This document shows, one piece after another, positions 56,791 through 64,000 of a DNA stretch of 64,000 bases (position 1 is the first letter of the stretch; each line of letters opens with the position of its first letter). The stretch is from Aquilonibacter sp963703325. Lineage in GTDB: Bacteria; Vulcanimicrobiota; Vulcanimicrobiia; Vulcanimicrobiales; Vulcanimicrobiaceae. The position numbers were made by a program, and so were the translations under genes. The notes under the pieces were generated by a model. That model was not told where the DNA came from, made no database searches, and saw nothing but the letters and a program-made list of their open reading frames with translations. The stretch is taken from NCBI GenBank assembly GCA_963703325.1, contig OY969805.1, positions 2,790,001 to 2,854,000 of the forward strand. The letters are read 5' to 3'.

Positions 56791-56864
56791 CGCGGTCGGA
56801 GGGACTCGAACCCCCAACCTACAAGTTCGTAGCCTGTTGCTCTATCCAATTGAGCTACGACCGC
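56791..56864 (-). tRNA. tRNA-Arg(ACG)
   Basis: 74 nt without encoded CCA. Acceptor GCGGTCG pairs CGACCGC; the anticodon loop CTACGAA carries ACG, whose A34 is the TadA substrate. It lies 21 nt downstream of tRNA-Ser(GCT) in one transcript. Confidence 0.96.
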
Positions 56865-56885
56865 CCGATGCCAACCACTGGGATT

Positions 56886-56975
56886 CGGAGAGAGAGGGAT
56901 TCGAACCCTCGATACGACTTTACATCGTATAACGGTTTAGCAAACCGCCGCCTTCAGCCGCTCGGCCATCTCTCC
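56886..56975 (-). tRNA. tRNA-Ser(GCU)
   Basis: 90 nt class II tRNA without encoded CCA. Acceptor GGAGAGA pairs TCTCTCC; the anticodon loop TTGCTAA carries GCT; a long variable arm is present (TACGAT/GTCGTA-like). First gene of a two-tRNA operon. Confidence 0.95.
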
Positions 56976-56990
56976 AAAGCAGCAGCGAGC

Positions 56991-56999
56991 ACTATACCA
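56991..56999 (-). promoter_or_regulatory. Extended -10 promoter of the tRNA-Ser/tRNA-Arg operon
   Basis: TGG-TATAGT, placing the start about 9 nt before the tRNA-Ser 5' end. Confidence 0.6.
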
Positions 57000-57022
57000 C
57001 ATCCTGGGCATCGACACCTAGT

Positions 57023-58597
57023 TCATACGTGAACGGCGGCTTCCGCTGCGGAGGGCGTCGTACCGGGCGGCGCGCCAGCTCCTGCAGCAGCGCCGGTGCG
57101 GCGACGCATAAACAGGACAAGCGGCGAGCACAAGACGCAGACCACAGCAATCACGAACGTCGCATCCGCATACGCAAGGATGGCGGCCTGACTGTTGACC
57201 AGCCCGGCAAGCTGGCCCGTGGTGCCGCCGCTCTGTAAGAACGCGTGAACGGCGGGGGAGTTCAACGTCGCATCCCCGCCCAAGACCGACGAATGAAACG
57301 ACCAGCGCCGATCGATGATGACGTCGAGCGCAGCAACGGAGATCGAACCACCGAGTTGCAGCGAGAGATTAATGAAGGCCGCTGCTTTAGGACCTTCCTG
57401 CGGCGTGGTGGCGCCGAGCACCGCGATCGAGAGCGGGATGAAGAGCAGCGCGGATCCGATGCCCGTGATGATCAGTGCCGGAGCAAAACTCCAAAAGTTC
57501 GCTTCGCCGGTCGTGACGATCGCTTGCAGCCAACTCCCGAAGCTCACGAGAACGAACCCCGCGCCGAGTACGATGCGCGGATCGATGCGTCCGGAAAAGC
57601 GTACGATCAGCGGTGTCATCAGCATGATCGGCACCGCGCGTAAAATGAACAGCAGCCCGCTCAGCGTGGGTGTGAAGCCCAGCGGCCCTTGCGTGAACTG
57701 CGGCAGGATGTAGGTGGTGCCGAAGACCGCGGTGCCGAGCGCAATGCCAAGAATCGAACCGGCCGCCACGCTTCGATTTCGTAGGACGCGCAGGTCAACG
57801 ATCGGCGCTTGCGTTCCGAAAAGCTCCCAGTAGACAAACGAAGACAGGCAGATAACCGTAACCATACTCAGCGCGAGCACGGTAGGGTCGGCTAACCAGT
57901 AGTGCTGCTCGCCTTCGGTCAGCACGTACTGCATCGATCCCAAGCCGCCGGCCAACAATAACAGCCCGACAAAATCGACCTTGCTCGCCTGGCCGGGTTG
58001 CGGATCGCGCAACATGAGCCCGAGCACGATCGCCGCAAAGATACCGGGCGCGATATTGATGTCGAAGACCCAGTTCCACGAGTAGTTGTCGACGAGAACA
58101 CCGCCGAGCGGCGGTCCGAGGGCGGGCCCCATGATCGCGCCGAGCGCGAAGATGCCTTGACTAAGCCCTAACTGCTTGGGCGGAAACGTGTCGCGAAGGA
58201 TCGACTGCGCCGTCGCGAGCAACCCGCCGCCGAACGCGCCTTGCACAACGCGCGCAAAAATCAGCAACGTCAGACTGTCCGACGACCCGCAGATGACCGA
58301 TGCAATCGTGAAGCCCGCAATCGAGGCGACGAAGTAATTCTTGCGCCCGAAGCGATTCTGCAGCCACGGCGTGAGCGGGATGACGACGAGGGCGGCAATC
58401 GTGTACGAGGTGACGATCCAGGTGCCTTCCTCTTGGCTCGCGCCAAGATTGCCCTGAATCGTCGGCAGCGCGACGTTGGTGATGGTTGAATCGAGCGTCT
58501 GCATCAGCGCAGCCGCCATCACCGCGGCCACGATGAGCACCCGGCGTAGACCTAGCTCGGTAACATCTCTGCGCGCTGGCATCGTCGACGCGCTCAT
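57023..58597 (-). CDS. DHA2-family multidrug MFS exporter (EmrB/QacA type)
   Basis: 524 aa with 14 predicted helices. LMQTLDSTITNVALPTIQGNL and WIVTSYTIAALVVIPLTPWL are the motif-D/motif-A-like opening of EmrB/QacA proteins, with LSQGIFALGAIMGPALGPPLGG as motif C of proton antiporters. It exports drugs or lipids by H+ exchange. ATG 58597. No EmrA-type adaptor or TetR regulator is adjacent; a DoxX gene lies upstream in the same direction. Confidence 0.95.
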   Translation of the reverse strand: MSASTMPARRDVTELGLRRVLIVAAVMAAALMQTLDSTITNVALPTIQGNLGASQEEGTWIVTSYTIAALVVIPLTPWLQNRFGRKNYFVASIAGFTIASVICGSSDSLTLLIFARVVQGAFGGGLLATAQSILRDTFPPKQLGLSQGIFALGAIMGPALGPPLGGVLVDNYSWNWVFDINIAPGIFAAIVLGLMLRDPQPGQASKVDFVGLLLLAGGLGSMQYVLTEGEQHYWLADPTVLALSMVTVICLSSFVYWELFGTQAPIVDLRVLRNRSVAAGSILGIALGTAVFGTTYILPQFTQGPLGFTPTLSGLLFILRAVPIMLMTPLIVRFSGRIDPRIVLGAGFVLVSFGSWLQAIVTTGEANFWSFAPALIITGIGSALLFIPLSIAVLGATTPQEGPKAAAFINLSLQLGGSISVAALDVIIDRRWSFHSSVLGGDATLNSPAVHAFLQSGGTTGQLAGLVNSQAAILAYADATFVIAVVCVLCSPLVLFMRRRTGAAAGAGAPPGTTPSAAEAAVHV

Positions 58598-58605
58598 CGA
58601 TGATG

Positions 58606-59151
58606 CTACCCGCTAGGCGCGGTGGGTCCCGTCATCGGTGGTTCTTCGACGAAAACTGGCGCCGGTTCGCTTTTTCGCGGACGGCGGAGATGCGCGAGGA
58701 TGCCGTCGACGCCAAGCACGCGACCGGTCGGTAACACGAGATTGATTGCCGAGAGCACGAGCGCGGCGGAATCGAGACCGGACCACACGCTCAAATGCAT
58801 AAGTCCGCCCTTTGCCGAGATGTAGTTGAGCGAGAGCAGCACGCCGATCAATCCGCCGAGACGTGTGTAAAATCCGAGCAGCAACAGACAGCCCGTGACG
58901 ACCTCTCCCACGCGCACGAGTTCGGCGAAGAACCACGCGTTGGGAAGCACGACATTGGTGAGAAAGGCTTGATACGGACCGCTATTGTGCTGGATCTGCG
59001 TGTTGAGGAATTGCGTCATCATACCGTTAGGCGGCATGAAATCCTGACCGTTGAGGAACTTTGGAATGCCGTGCATCAACCAAAACGCGCCGGCATAGAT
59101 CCGGAATAGTGCCAGCCAGTACGCGTACGTTCGTGCAGATGGGAGTTTCAC
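58606..59151 (-). CDS. DoxX family membrane protein
   Basis: 181 aa with four helices. WLALFRIYAGAFWLMHGIPKFL is the DoxX start; VGEVVTGCLLLLGFYTRLGGLIGVLLSLNYISAKG follows. A Pro/Glu-rich cytoplasmic tail ends the chain. GTG 59151 overlaps the glycosyltransferase stop (GTGA) and has AGGAGG 7 nt upstream. Related to the DoxX at 3.7 kb by family only. It ends 8 nt before the exporter start, so the two may be co-transcribed. Confidence 0.9.
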   Translation of the reverse strand: MKLPSARTYAYWLALFRIYAGAFWLMHGIPKFLNGQDFMPPNGMMTQFLNTQIQHNSGPYQAFLTNVVLPNAWFFAELVRVGEVVTGCLLLLGFYTRLGGLIGVLLSLNYISAKGGLMHLSVWSGLDSAALVLSAINLVLPTGRVLGVDGILAHLRRPRKSEPAPVFVEEPPMTGPTAPSG

Positions 59152-60314
59152 GCTGGAACCTCCTTCGTTGCCGCGGCCAGCCGCAGAATCAAGCCTGCTG
59201 CGTCGCGCGCGGCGTTCGGGCGCCCATGCCGCCCTGCTGCGGTGATCATTCGCGCGCGGCGCTCCGAATCCGTCAGAATTGCCGTCAATGCGTGCGGCAG
59301 ATCGGTCGTCCGGCGTGCCCGCAATGCGACACCCCACTCGGCGAGGACGCGCACGTTCCGTTCTTCTTGTCCCGGCAGCGGCTTGAGCAAAATAATCGGT
59401 ATCTGCGCGGCAAGGGCCTCGGCGGTGCTCAGGCCGCCCGGCTTGGTGACAAAGGCGTCTGCTGCGTGCATAAAGTCGTACACGTTGTCAACGAAGCGCA
59501 CGACGCGCACCGGATAACTTACGCTCTCCGCGGTAGCAAGCACGCGGCTCTCTGCGCGCGCATTGCGGCCGGCAATCACGACCGCGGCGATCGGCATCTG
59601 CACCGCTTCCATCGCGCGCAGCGTGCGACCCAGCGGTCCGATTCCCAGACCCCCGCCCATGACCAGCGCGATCGGCCGATCCAGCGGGAGTCCTAAGCGC
59701 TCGCGAATAGCGCTCACCGGCTCGTCGGCGCGCGCAAATCGCGGATCGACGGGAATGCCGGACACCGTAATGCGGTCGGCGCGCACGCCGCGCGCCACCA
59801 TCAGGTCGCGCATGGCATCGGTCGCCACGCAATACCCGTCGATATTGTCGTGGATCCAAAATGCGTGCACCGCAAAATCGGTGACGATCCCGACGACCGG
59901 CGGCGCATCGTCGTAAAGGCGCTTGTATTCGGCCATCGCGCCGCACGGAAATGCGTGCGTGCAGACGATCGCGTCGGGGCGTTCCTTCTCTATGAGCGGC
60001 CGAAGATTGCCGGCGGTGAACTGTTGCGCCCAGGTGCGAAAGGGCCCGACTTCAGTCGCGCGCTCGGCGCGATCGTAGATGTAGCGGTACATCTGCGGAA
60101 TCGTCTTGACCATGCGCAGATAACCGTCGGACACGACGCGGGATACGACCAGCGCGGCGTACTTATACGAATCGACGACTTGCGTCCGAACGTCGGGATC
60201 AACTTCGCCGAGCGCGACGCAGACGGCATTGGCGGCCGAGACATGCCCAACGCCCACACTCGCCGAGAGAAAGAGAACGCGGATTAGTGTCCCGCTCCGT
60301 ACATACCGATACAT
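59148..60314 (-). CDS. MGDG-synthase-like glycosyltransferase (GT28), processive glycolipid type
   Basis: 388 aa. RVLFLSASVGVGHVSAANAV is the MGDG-synthase N-terminal motif with the conserved GxGH; ALVMGGGLGIGPLG and TKPGGLSTAEALA bind the UDP-sugar. It would add glucose or galactose to diacylglycerol at the membrane. ATG 60314 lies within the left arm of the MITE-like repeat, which supplies the first eleven codons (MYRYVRSGTLI); homology begins just after. The natural start may have been lost to the insertion. Confidence 0.88.
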   Translation of the reverse strand: MYRYVRSGTLIRVLFLSASVGVGHVSAANAVCVALGEVDPDVRTQVVDSYKYAALVVSRVVSDGYLRMVKTIPQMYRYIYDRAERATEVGPFRTWAQQFTAGNLRPLIEKERPDAIVCTHAFPCGAMAEYKRLYDDAPPVVGIVTDFAVHAFWIHDNIDGYCVATDAMRDLMVARGVRADRITVSGIPVDPRFARADEPVSAIRERLGLPLDRPIALVMGGGLGIGPLGRTLRAMEAVQMPIAAVVIAGRNARAESRVLATAESVSYPVRVVRFVDNVYDFMHAADAFVTKPGGLSTAEALAAQIPIILLKPLPGQEERNVRVLAEWGVALRARRTTDLPHALTAILTDSERRARMITAAGRHGRPNAARDAAGLILRLAAATKEVPA

Positions 60315-60320
60315 TCGCTG
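60283..60320 (+). repeat. Left arm of the MITE-like inverted repeat
   Basis: Inverted copy of 60451-60488; mismatches at three positions only. Confidence 0.85.
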
Positions 60321-60450
60321 GAGTCGCGATTGCCCGGAGTCGAGGCGCGAGGAGGGAGCATAGCCGTAGTTCTGTGACTGACGAGCAACGACGACTCGGG
60401 CCAATCGCGGCCCAGCCCTTCGGGTTGCCTCATCGGCTTTCCGCTGAGCC

Positions 60451-60488
60451 CAACGAATGCATCGCTATGTACGGAGCGGGACACTAAT
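60451..60488 (-). repeat. Right arm of the MITE-like inverted repeat
   Basis: Inverted copy of 60283-60320. The DUF1292 stop codon (TAG, 60484-60486) lies in it. Confidence 0.85.
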
Positions 60489-60783
60489 TGTCGCCGCCTT
60501 CCTCTCCGGCTTCCTCGGCAAACACCAAAAACTCGTCGAGGATTTCTTGCGCGAGCGTATCGTCTTCGAGCAGATTGCCCTCGAGATCGGTCACGATGAA
60601 CTCGCTCTCCGCCTCGTCGTCTTGCGGCTCGTGCATCAGCACCGCGTAGGACGCTCCATCGTCGGGATCCTCGAGAATACCCACCACCTCAAACGGCAGC
60701 TCCCCGCCGTCCTTGGTCTCGATGTAGAGCACCTCGCTCAATTCGAGCGGGCCGCTCTTGCTTTCACCGTTGTTGGACGACAT
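60484..60783 (-). CDS. DUF1292 family acidic protein
   Basis: 99 aa. PFEVVGILEDPDDGASYAVL and DDEAESEFIVTDLEGNL match DUF1292 (YrzB-like), small acidic proteins found beside mltG, ruvX and related genes in many bacteria. ATG 60783 follows AAGGAG by 6 nt. The stop codon is inside the right arm of the MITE-like repeat, so the C-terminal end may have been altered. Confidence 0.88.
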   Translation of the reverse strand: MSSNNGESKSGPLELSEVLYIETKDGGELPFEVVGILEDPDDGASYAVLMHEPQDDEAESEFIVTDLEGNLLEDDTLAQEILDEFLVFAEEAGEEGGDN

Positions 60784-60802
60784 TTGCGCTCCTTTGAATC
60801 TC

Positions 60803-61762
60803 TTAATGAAGACAGCGTTCGACATTGGCCTGGTGCTCAGCAAACGTCTTCGCAAAGACATGATGCCCATTCCCGCAGTAAACGTAATATAAATCGTCGG
60901 TTTTTGCCGGATGCAACGCAGCGAGGAGGGAGGGCTGCCCAGGGTTGGCGATCGGGGTCGGCGGCAGGCCCGCGTGCTGATAGCTATTATACGGTGAATC
61001 GATCTTCAAGTCGCGCAGGGAGAGCTCCGACTTGTGCTCCGGCAGTGCGTATTCGATGGTTGCGTCGACCTGCAGCGGCATCCCCAGGCGCAGCCGGTTG
61101 TAGATCACGCCGGCAATCAGTGGGCGGTCGCTTTCGATCTTGGCCTCGCGTTCGACGAGCGATGCGACGGTTACCGCCTGCGCCAATGTCACGTGCAGCG
61201 CGCGTGCGCGCTGCGCGGCATCCGGCGGCAATTCCTTGGCAAACTGGTCGGTCAGCATGCGCGTTACCTGGTCCGGCGTTGCCGCGAGCGGCACCAGATA
61301 GGTGCTCGGGAACAAGTACCCCTCGTGTCCGTGAAATGCCCGGTCGAAGACGGCAGCGCGGCCGATGCCCTCGTCTTGTAGACGCTGCGCAATCTGCGCG
61401 GCGGTAAAACCTTCGGGGATCGTGACCCATGTCGCGATTTGTGCGCCGCCGCTGCGCAACTGACTGAGAATTTCGGCCTCCGTTTCGTGTGGCGCGAACG
61501 CATAGGCACCGGCGCGCACCTCTTGGTCGGCGTGACCGATGCGGGCGAGTACGCGAAAACTCAATGCGTTTCGAATGATGCCGCGCGACTCGAGCAAGGC
61601 CGCGATATCGCTCAAGGTCGAGCCGCGCGGAATGATCACCTGAGCGGACGCCGCCGGTAGCGACCGATCGAGATAGACGAACGCGGTCCATATAGCAAAC
61701 ACGCCGGCGACAACGACGAGGACCACGGCGACCAGCGCCACGAGGACTCGATTGCGCGTCAC
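60803..61762 (-). CDS. mltG: Endolytic murein transglycosylase MltG
   Basis: 319 aa. One N-terminal membrane helix, a LysM-like region (IPRGSTLSDIAALLESRGII), then the YceG domain with catalytic Glu in VEREAKIESDRPLIAGVIYNRL and LQVDATIEYAL. It cleaves nascent glycan strands and ends their growth. GTG 61762 overlaps the ruvX stop (GTGA). It is 19 nt ahead of DUF1292. Confidence 0.95.
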   Translation of the reverse strand: MTRNRVLVALVAVVLVVVAGVFAIWTAFVYLDRSLPAASAQVIIPRGSTLSDIAALLESRGIIRNALSFRVLARIGHADQEVRAGAYAFAPHETEAEILSQLRSGGAQIATWVTIPEGFTAAQIAQRLQDEGIGRAAVFDRAFHGHEGYLFPSTYLVPLAATPDQVTRMLTDQFAKELPPDAAQRARALHVTLAQAVTVASLVEREAKIESDRPLIAGVIYNRLRLGMPLQVDATIEYALPEHKSELSLRDLKIDSPYNSYQHAGLPPTPIANPGQPSLLAALHPAKTDDLYYVYCGNGHHVFAKTFAEHQANVERCLH

Positions 61763-62172
61763 GAACCGCCTAAGCGCCGGCGAGCGAGAAAGGTCTCGAG
61801 AATCAGCGCAGCGGCCATCTTGTCGACGACGTCCTTGCGTTTCTTGCGCGATACGTCGGCAGCGATAAGCGTCTTCGTCGCCTGCGCCGTCGTCATGCGC
61901 TCGTCGATGCGATGAATCGTTCCCTTGAAGACCTTGCGCAGCGATTCGACAAAGGCGTCCATCTTCTGCGCCGCAATCCCGCGCTCGCCCGAAAGCGCAA
62001 CGGGATCACCGACAACGAGTTCGCGCGCGTTGTAGGATTCGGCCAATTCGTTGATCCGCTCCAGATCGGTGCGCAAGTTGGTGCGCACGATCGTGTCGGC
62101 GGGCAAGGCGAAGGTCTCGGTCGGGTCGGCGATCGCGACGCCGATCCGTTTGCTGCCCACGTCGAGCGCCAT
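61759..62172 (-). CDS. ruvX: Holliday junction resolvase-like protein RuvX (YqgF)
   Basis: 137 aa. RNase-H-like fold: ALDVGSKRIGVAIADP with the first Asp, ELVVGDPVALSGERG, RIDERMTTAQA and a C-terminal DKMAAALILE with the final acid. YqgF proteins act in 16S rRNA 5'-end maturation and possibly recombination. ATG 62172 is chosen. It overlaps mltG by 4 nt and follows recO by 5 nt. Confidence 0.95.
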   Translation of the reverse strand: MALDVGSKRIGVAIADPTETFALPADTIVRTNLRTDLERINELAESYNARELVVGDPVALSGERGIAAQKMDAFVESLRKVFKGTIHRIDERMTTAQATKTLIAADVSRKKRKDVVDKMAAALILETFLARRRLGGS

Positions 62173-62177
62173 AATCG

Positions 62178-62939
62178 CTATGACGCGGCCTTCGGCTTTC
62201 TGCCCAAATGATGCACGACGATGTCGTCGATCGCCGCCGCAACGCGCGGACGCGCGAGTAACATGGCGGCTCCGCCGCCGCGCGGCGTGCGCAGGCCCGC
62301 GAGATTGCGCAGATCCTCGGCGTCGAGTTCGACCAGATCGCGCCAGCCCTCGCGGCAGCGCACGCAGATGAAACCGCCCGCCTGTGGATCCACCCACGCC
62401 GCGTCCCGCTCGAAATCTTTTCCGCAGCGAATGCAGGCATCGACCGGCGGCTCGATGCCGAGCGACGCGAGCAGCCGCAGCGAAAAGCGCGGCACCAGCG
62501 TACGCGGCGCTTCGCTGGCCGCAATCGCGGCGATGACGCCGGCGAGTAACTCGTAGATGTCGGGCACAGCCAAGTCCGGTTCGCAAAATGCGTCGATCAG
62601 TTCCGCGACGAGTTGCGCCGTTGCGAAGCGCTCCGGTTCGACCAGCCGCTCCCACGGCGCGCGCACGATGTCGGCGTTCACGATGACGTCCAGCGAGCGG
62701 CCGTGATGCATCTGCAACTCGCACTCGTTCCCGAACTCGAGCCGGCCGGCGAAATGACTTTTTGCACGGCGCACGCCTTTCGCCACCGCGTCGAGTTTTC
62801 CGCGTTCGGTCGTAAAGAGCCGGATGATGCGATCGGCCTCACCGAGTGGGCGCGCGCGCAGCACAATGCCGCGCGTCTTATACGAGCGGGCCGAAGGAAT
62901 GGGGAAGCAGCTCCGCAACCGTGGTCGTTGCCGGACCAT
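62178..62939 (-). CDS. recO: DNA repair protein RecO
   Basis: 253 aa. N-terminal OB fold (YKTRGIVLRARPLGEADRIIRLFT), then a helical domain and a zinc site CIRCG ... CVRC. RecO loads RecA with RecR and anneals strands. ATG 62939 overlaps the end of cdd by 62 nt; TTG 62918 is an alternative, and no start exists later before the OB fold. The overlap makes the N-terminus uncertain. Confidence 0.93.
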   Translation of the reverse strand: MVRQRPRLRSCFPIPSARSYKTRGIVLRARPLGEADRIIRLFTTERGKLDAVAKGVRRAKSHFAGRLEFGNECELQMHHGRSLDVIVNADIVRAPWERLVEPERFATAQLVAELIDAFCEPDLAVPDIYELLAGVIAAIAASEAPRTLVPRFSLRLLASLGIEPPVDACIRCGKDFERDAAWVDPQAGGFICVRCREGWRDLVELDAEDLRNLAGLRTPRGGGAAMLLARPRVAAAIDDIVVHHLGRKPKAAS

Positions 62940-63279
62940 CGGGGGTCGTAAATACGACCGTCATGTTCGGATTGAATTCCGCGAGCACCTGACGGCAGGC
63001 GCCGCACGGGCTCGTCACCACGCCATCCGGCCCGGCGACGGCGATCGTCGTGAAGTCACGATAACCCGCCGTTACTGCGGCACCGATTGCGACGCGCTCG
63101 GCGCACATCGTCAGGCCGTAGCTGGCATTTTCGACGTTACAGCCCAGAAACACGTGGCCCTCGCCGGTGTCGAGTGCGGCACCTACCATAAAGTGCGAGT
63201 AGGGCGCGTAGGCCTTTTCGCGAGCATCACGCGCGGCGAAGAGCAGCGCTTCGTGCTCACGGAGCAACGTCATGCTCAT
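62878..63279 (-). CDS. cdd: Cytidine deaminase
   Basis: 133 aa homotetrameric type. CNVENASYGLTMCAERVAI contains the zinc Cys and catalytic Glu; SPCGACRQVLAEF supplies two more Cys. It turns cytidine and deoxycytidine into uridine forms for pyrimidine salvage. ATG 63279 is chosen (ATG 63273 possible). It overlaps the upstream CorC/HlyC gene by 23 nt and recO by 62 nt. Confidence 0.95.
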   Translation of the reverse strand: MSMTLLREHEALLFAARDAREKAYAPYSHFMVGAALDTGEGHVFLGCNVENASYGLTMCAERVAIGAAVTAGYRDFTTIAVAGPDGVVTSPCGACRQVLAEFNPNMTVVFTTPDGPATTTVAELLPHSFGPLV

Positions 63280-64000
63280 TTTCCAGAACTTCTTCATTGC
63301 GCGCCGTACCGTTGGGGCTAATAAACACGCGGACGGAGAGAATACGACGGCCGCGCGTGCGCTCAACTTTCAGGCGCGTGTGCCGGTCGGCAATGATTTC
63401 CTCGCCCTCGCGCGGCAGACGGCCGAAGAGCCCGACGATGTAGCCGCCGATCGTTTCAAAATCCTCGCTCGGGATGTGTGTACCGAGCTTGTCGTTCACG
63501 TCGTCGATGTTAGTGCCGGCTTCAACCACCGCCTCTTCATCCGAAACGACGTGAATCGGTTCCTGCTCGTCTTCGTCGTGCTCGTCACGGATCTCGCCGA
63601 CGATTTCTTCGAGCAGGTCCTCCATCGTGACGAGGCCGGCCGTGCCGCCGTATTCGTCGACGACGATCGACATCGAAAACTTTTCGCGCTGCATCTCGCG
63701 CAGCAGCTCGGCAAGCTTCTTCGTTTCGGGCACGTGCGAGGCCGGCCGCATCAACGAGCGTAGGCTGGTCTGCGCCAGCGTGCCGTTGGCCAACGCGATC
63801 AGCAGCTCACGATCGTGTACGATGCCGACGATATCGTCCTTCGACTCCTGATAGACCGGCAGCTTGGAGTACCCCTCCGAAATGACCACGTCGAGCGCGC
63901 GGCGCGGCGAATCGTCGATCGAGACCGCGACCATCTCCGGCCGGGGTGTCATGATCTCGCGTACGATCGTATCGCCGAACTCGATGACCGAATGGATCAT
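63257..64000 (-). CDS. CNNM/CorC/HlyC-type protein: CBS pair plus transporter-associated domain (5' end outside window)
   Basis: 247 aa visible. FGDTIVREIMTPRPEMVAVS is the junction after the membrane (DUF21/CNNM) domain that must lie beyond the window. Two CBS modules follow, then SIVVDEYGGTAGLVTMEDLLEEIVGEI and the CorC_HlyC domain (IGGYIVGLFGRLPREGEEI). Members are linked to Mg/Co efflux or Na-dependent Mg transport. The Met at the window edge is internal, not the real start. The gene overlaps cdd, so the block CorC-cdd-recO-ruvX-mltG reads as one operon. Confidence 0.92.
   Translation of the reverse strand: MIHSVIEFGDTIVREIMTPRPEMVAVSIDDSPRRALDVVISEGYSKLPVYQESKDDIVGIVHDRELLIALANGTLAQTSLRSLMRPASHVPETKKLAELLREMQREKFSMSIVVDEYGGTAGLVTMEDLLEEIVGEIRDEHDEDEQEPIHVVSDEEAVVEAGTNIDDVNDKLGTHIPSEDFETIGGYIVGLFGRLPREGEEIIADRHTRLKVERTRGRRILSVRVFISPNGTARNEEVLENEHDVAP

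Larger units (their letters stand above)
60283..60488. mobile_element. MITE-like element: 206 bp with 38-bp inverted ends
   Basis: Left arm 60283-60320 and right arm 60451-60488 are inverted copies, 35 of 38 identical, starting ATTAGTGTCCCGCTCC. Between them lie about 130 bases with no gene. If the ends are GTGTCCC/GGGACAC, TA flanks both sides, as for IS630/mariner-type target duplications. The arms hold outward-facing ATG starts; the left provides the glycosyltransferase start and the right contains the DUF1292 stop. The call rests on symmetry and flanks; no other copy is in this window. Confidence 0.65.

Noticed and set aside
58161..58367. Internal reading frames in the DHA2 exporter
   Set aside because: Out-of-frame shadows of a clear 14-helix transporter.
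60284..60487. Two mirror-image 66-codon frames, both ending MYGAGH
   Set aside because: Both arise from the inverted repeat arms and are not preceded by ribosome sites.

Overview
The window is 64 kb of compact, high-GC bacterial chromosome. The cell looks diderm: it has a TonB-type domain, a heme-bearing beta-barrel-like protein, BrkB, MltG, and many signal peptides and lipoboxes followed by Pro/Thr linkers. It also has housekeeping blocks often seen in Gram-positives (RapZ-YvcK, KhpA, an MGDG-synthase-like glycosyltransferase). This mixture would suit a lineage such as Candidatus Eremiobacterota (WPS-2). That is an impression from gene content, not a proven assignment. Packing is tight. Co-directional genes often share GTGA or ATGA start/stop overlaps, and many convergent genes overlap by 4-44 nt at their 3' ends.

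Layout: 1-10.3 kb holds msrA, a CoA-transferase/SDR pair, an HxlR regulator divergent from DoxX, a tandem pair of secreted paralogs (one fused to a hydrolase), an HIBADH-type dehydrogenase, BrkB and small envelope proteins. 10.3-16.8 kb is one long minus-strand operon: yceD, rpmF, fabH, fabD, fabG, acpP, ffh, rpsP, khpA, rimM. It has a consensus promoter with a palindrome in the spacer, and lacks plsX and trmD. 16.8-18.2 kb is a small unusual operon: a frameshifted lysozyme-like protein, two Gly-rich proteins and one coiled-coil protein.

18.26-21.23 kb is a genomic island in tRNA-Ile(GAU), bounded by a perfect 49-bp repeat. It carries a PIN-domain protein, a zinc-ribbon protein, a HEPN-like gene translationally coupled to an unknown partner, and the 3' stump of a tyrosine integrase. 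23-26.4 kb has two tRNA-Ala genes and a DUF4397 lipoprotein split by an intact 1201-bp IS3-family (IS407-like) element with a 4-bp target duplication, followed by rnpB.

26.8-41.4 kb carries rapZ-yvcK, a reverse transsulfuration pair (cystathionine beta-synthase and gamma-lyase), an esterase divergent from a GH35-like protein, tandem CARDB-like secreted proteins, rpiA with an MFS gene, and a monooxygenase. 41.8-45.0 kb is a probable metal-regulated operon (single-heme barrel protein, YceI, multicopper oxidase); a DtxR-type palindrome sits inside its promoter. 45-57 kb includes topoisomerase IB, aroA, a methyltransferase with a proline-rich tail, an M20 amidohydrolase, tadA, five minus-strand tRNAs and a protein with two retropepsin motifs. 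57-64 kb is a minus-strand run: a DHA2 exporter, DoxX, a glycosyltransferase, a MITE-like inverted repeat, DUF1292, mltG, ruvX, recO, cdd and a truncated CorC/HlyC gene.

Strongest candidates for something undescribed: the PIN/HEPN-like cargo of the tRNA-Ile island, the lysozyme/Gly-rich/coiled-coil operon beside it, the operator-controlled heme-barrel/YceI/MCO operon, and the MITE-like element that supplies a start codon. No CRISPR array was seen, and no stretch over 300 bases lacks a gene except the one occupied by rnpB.
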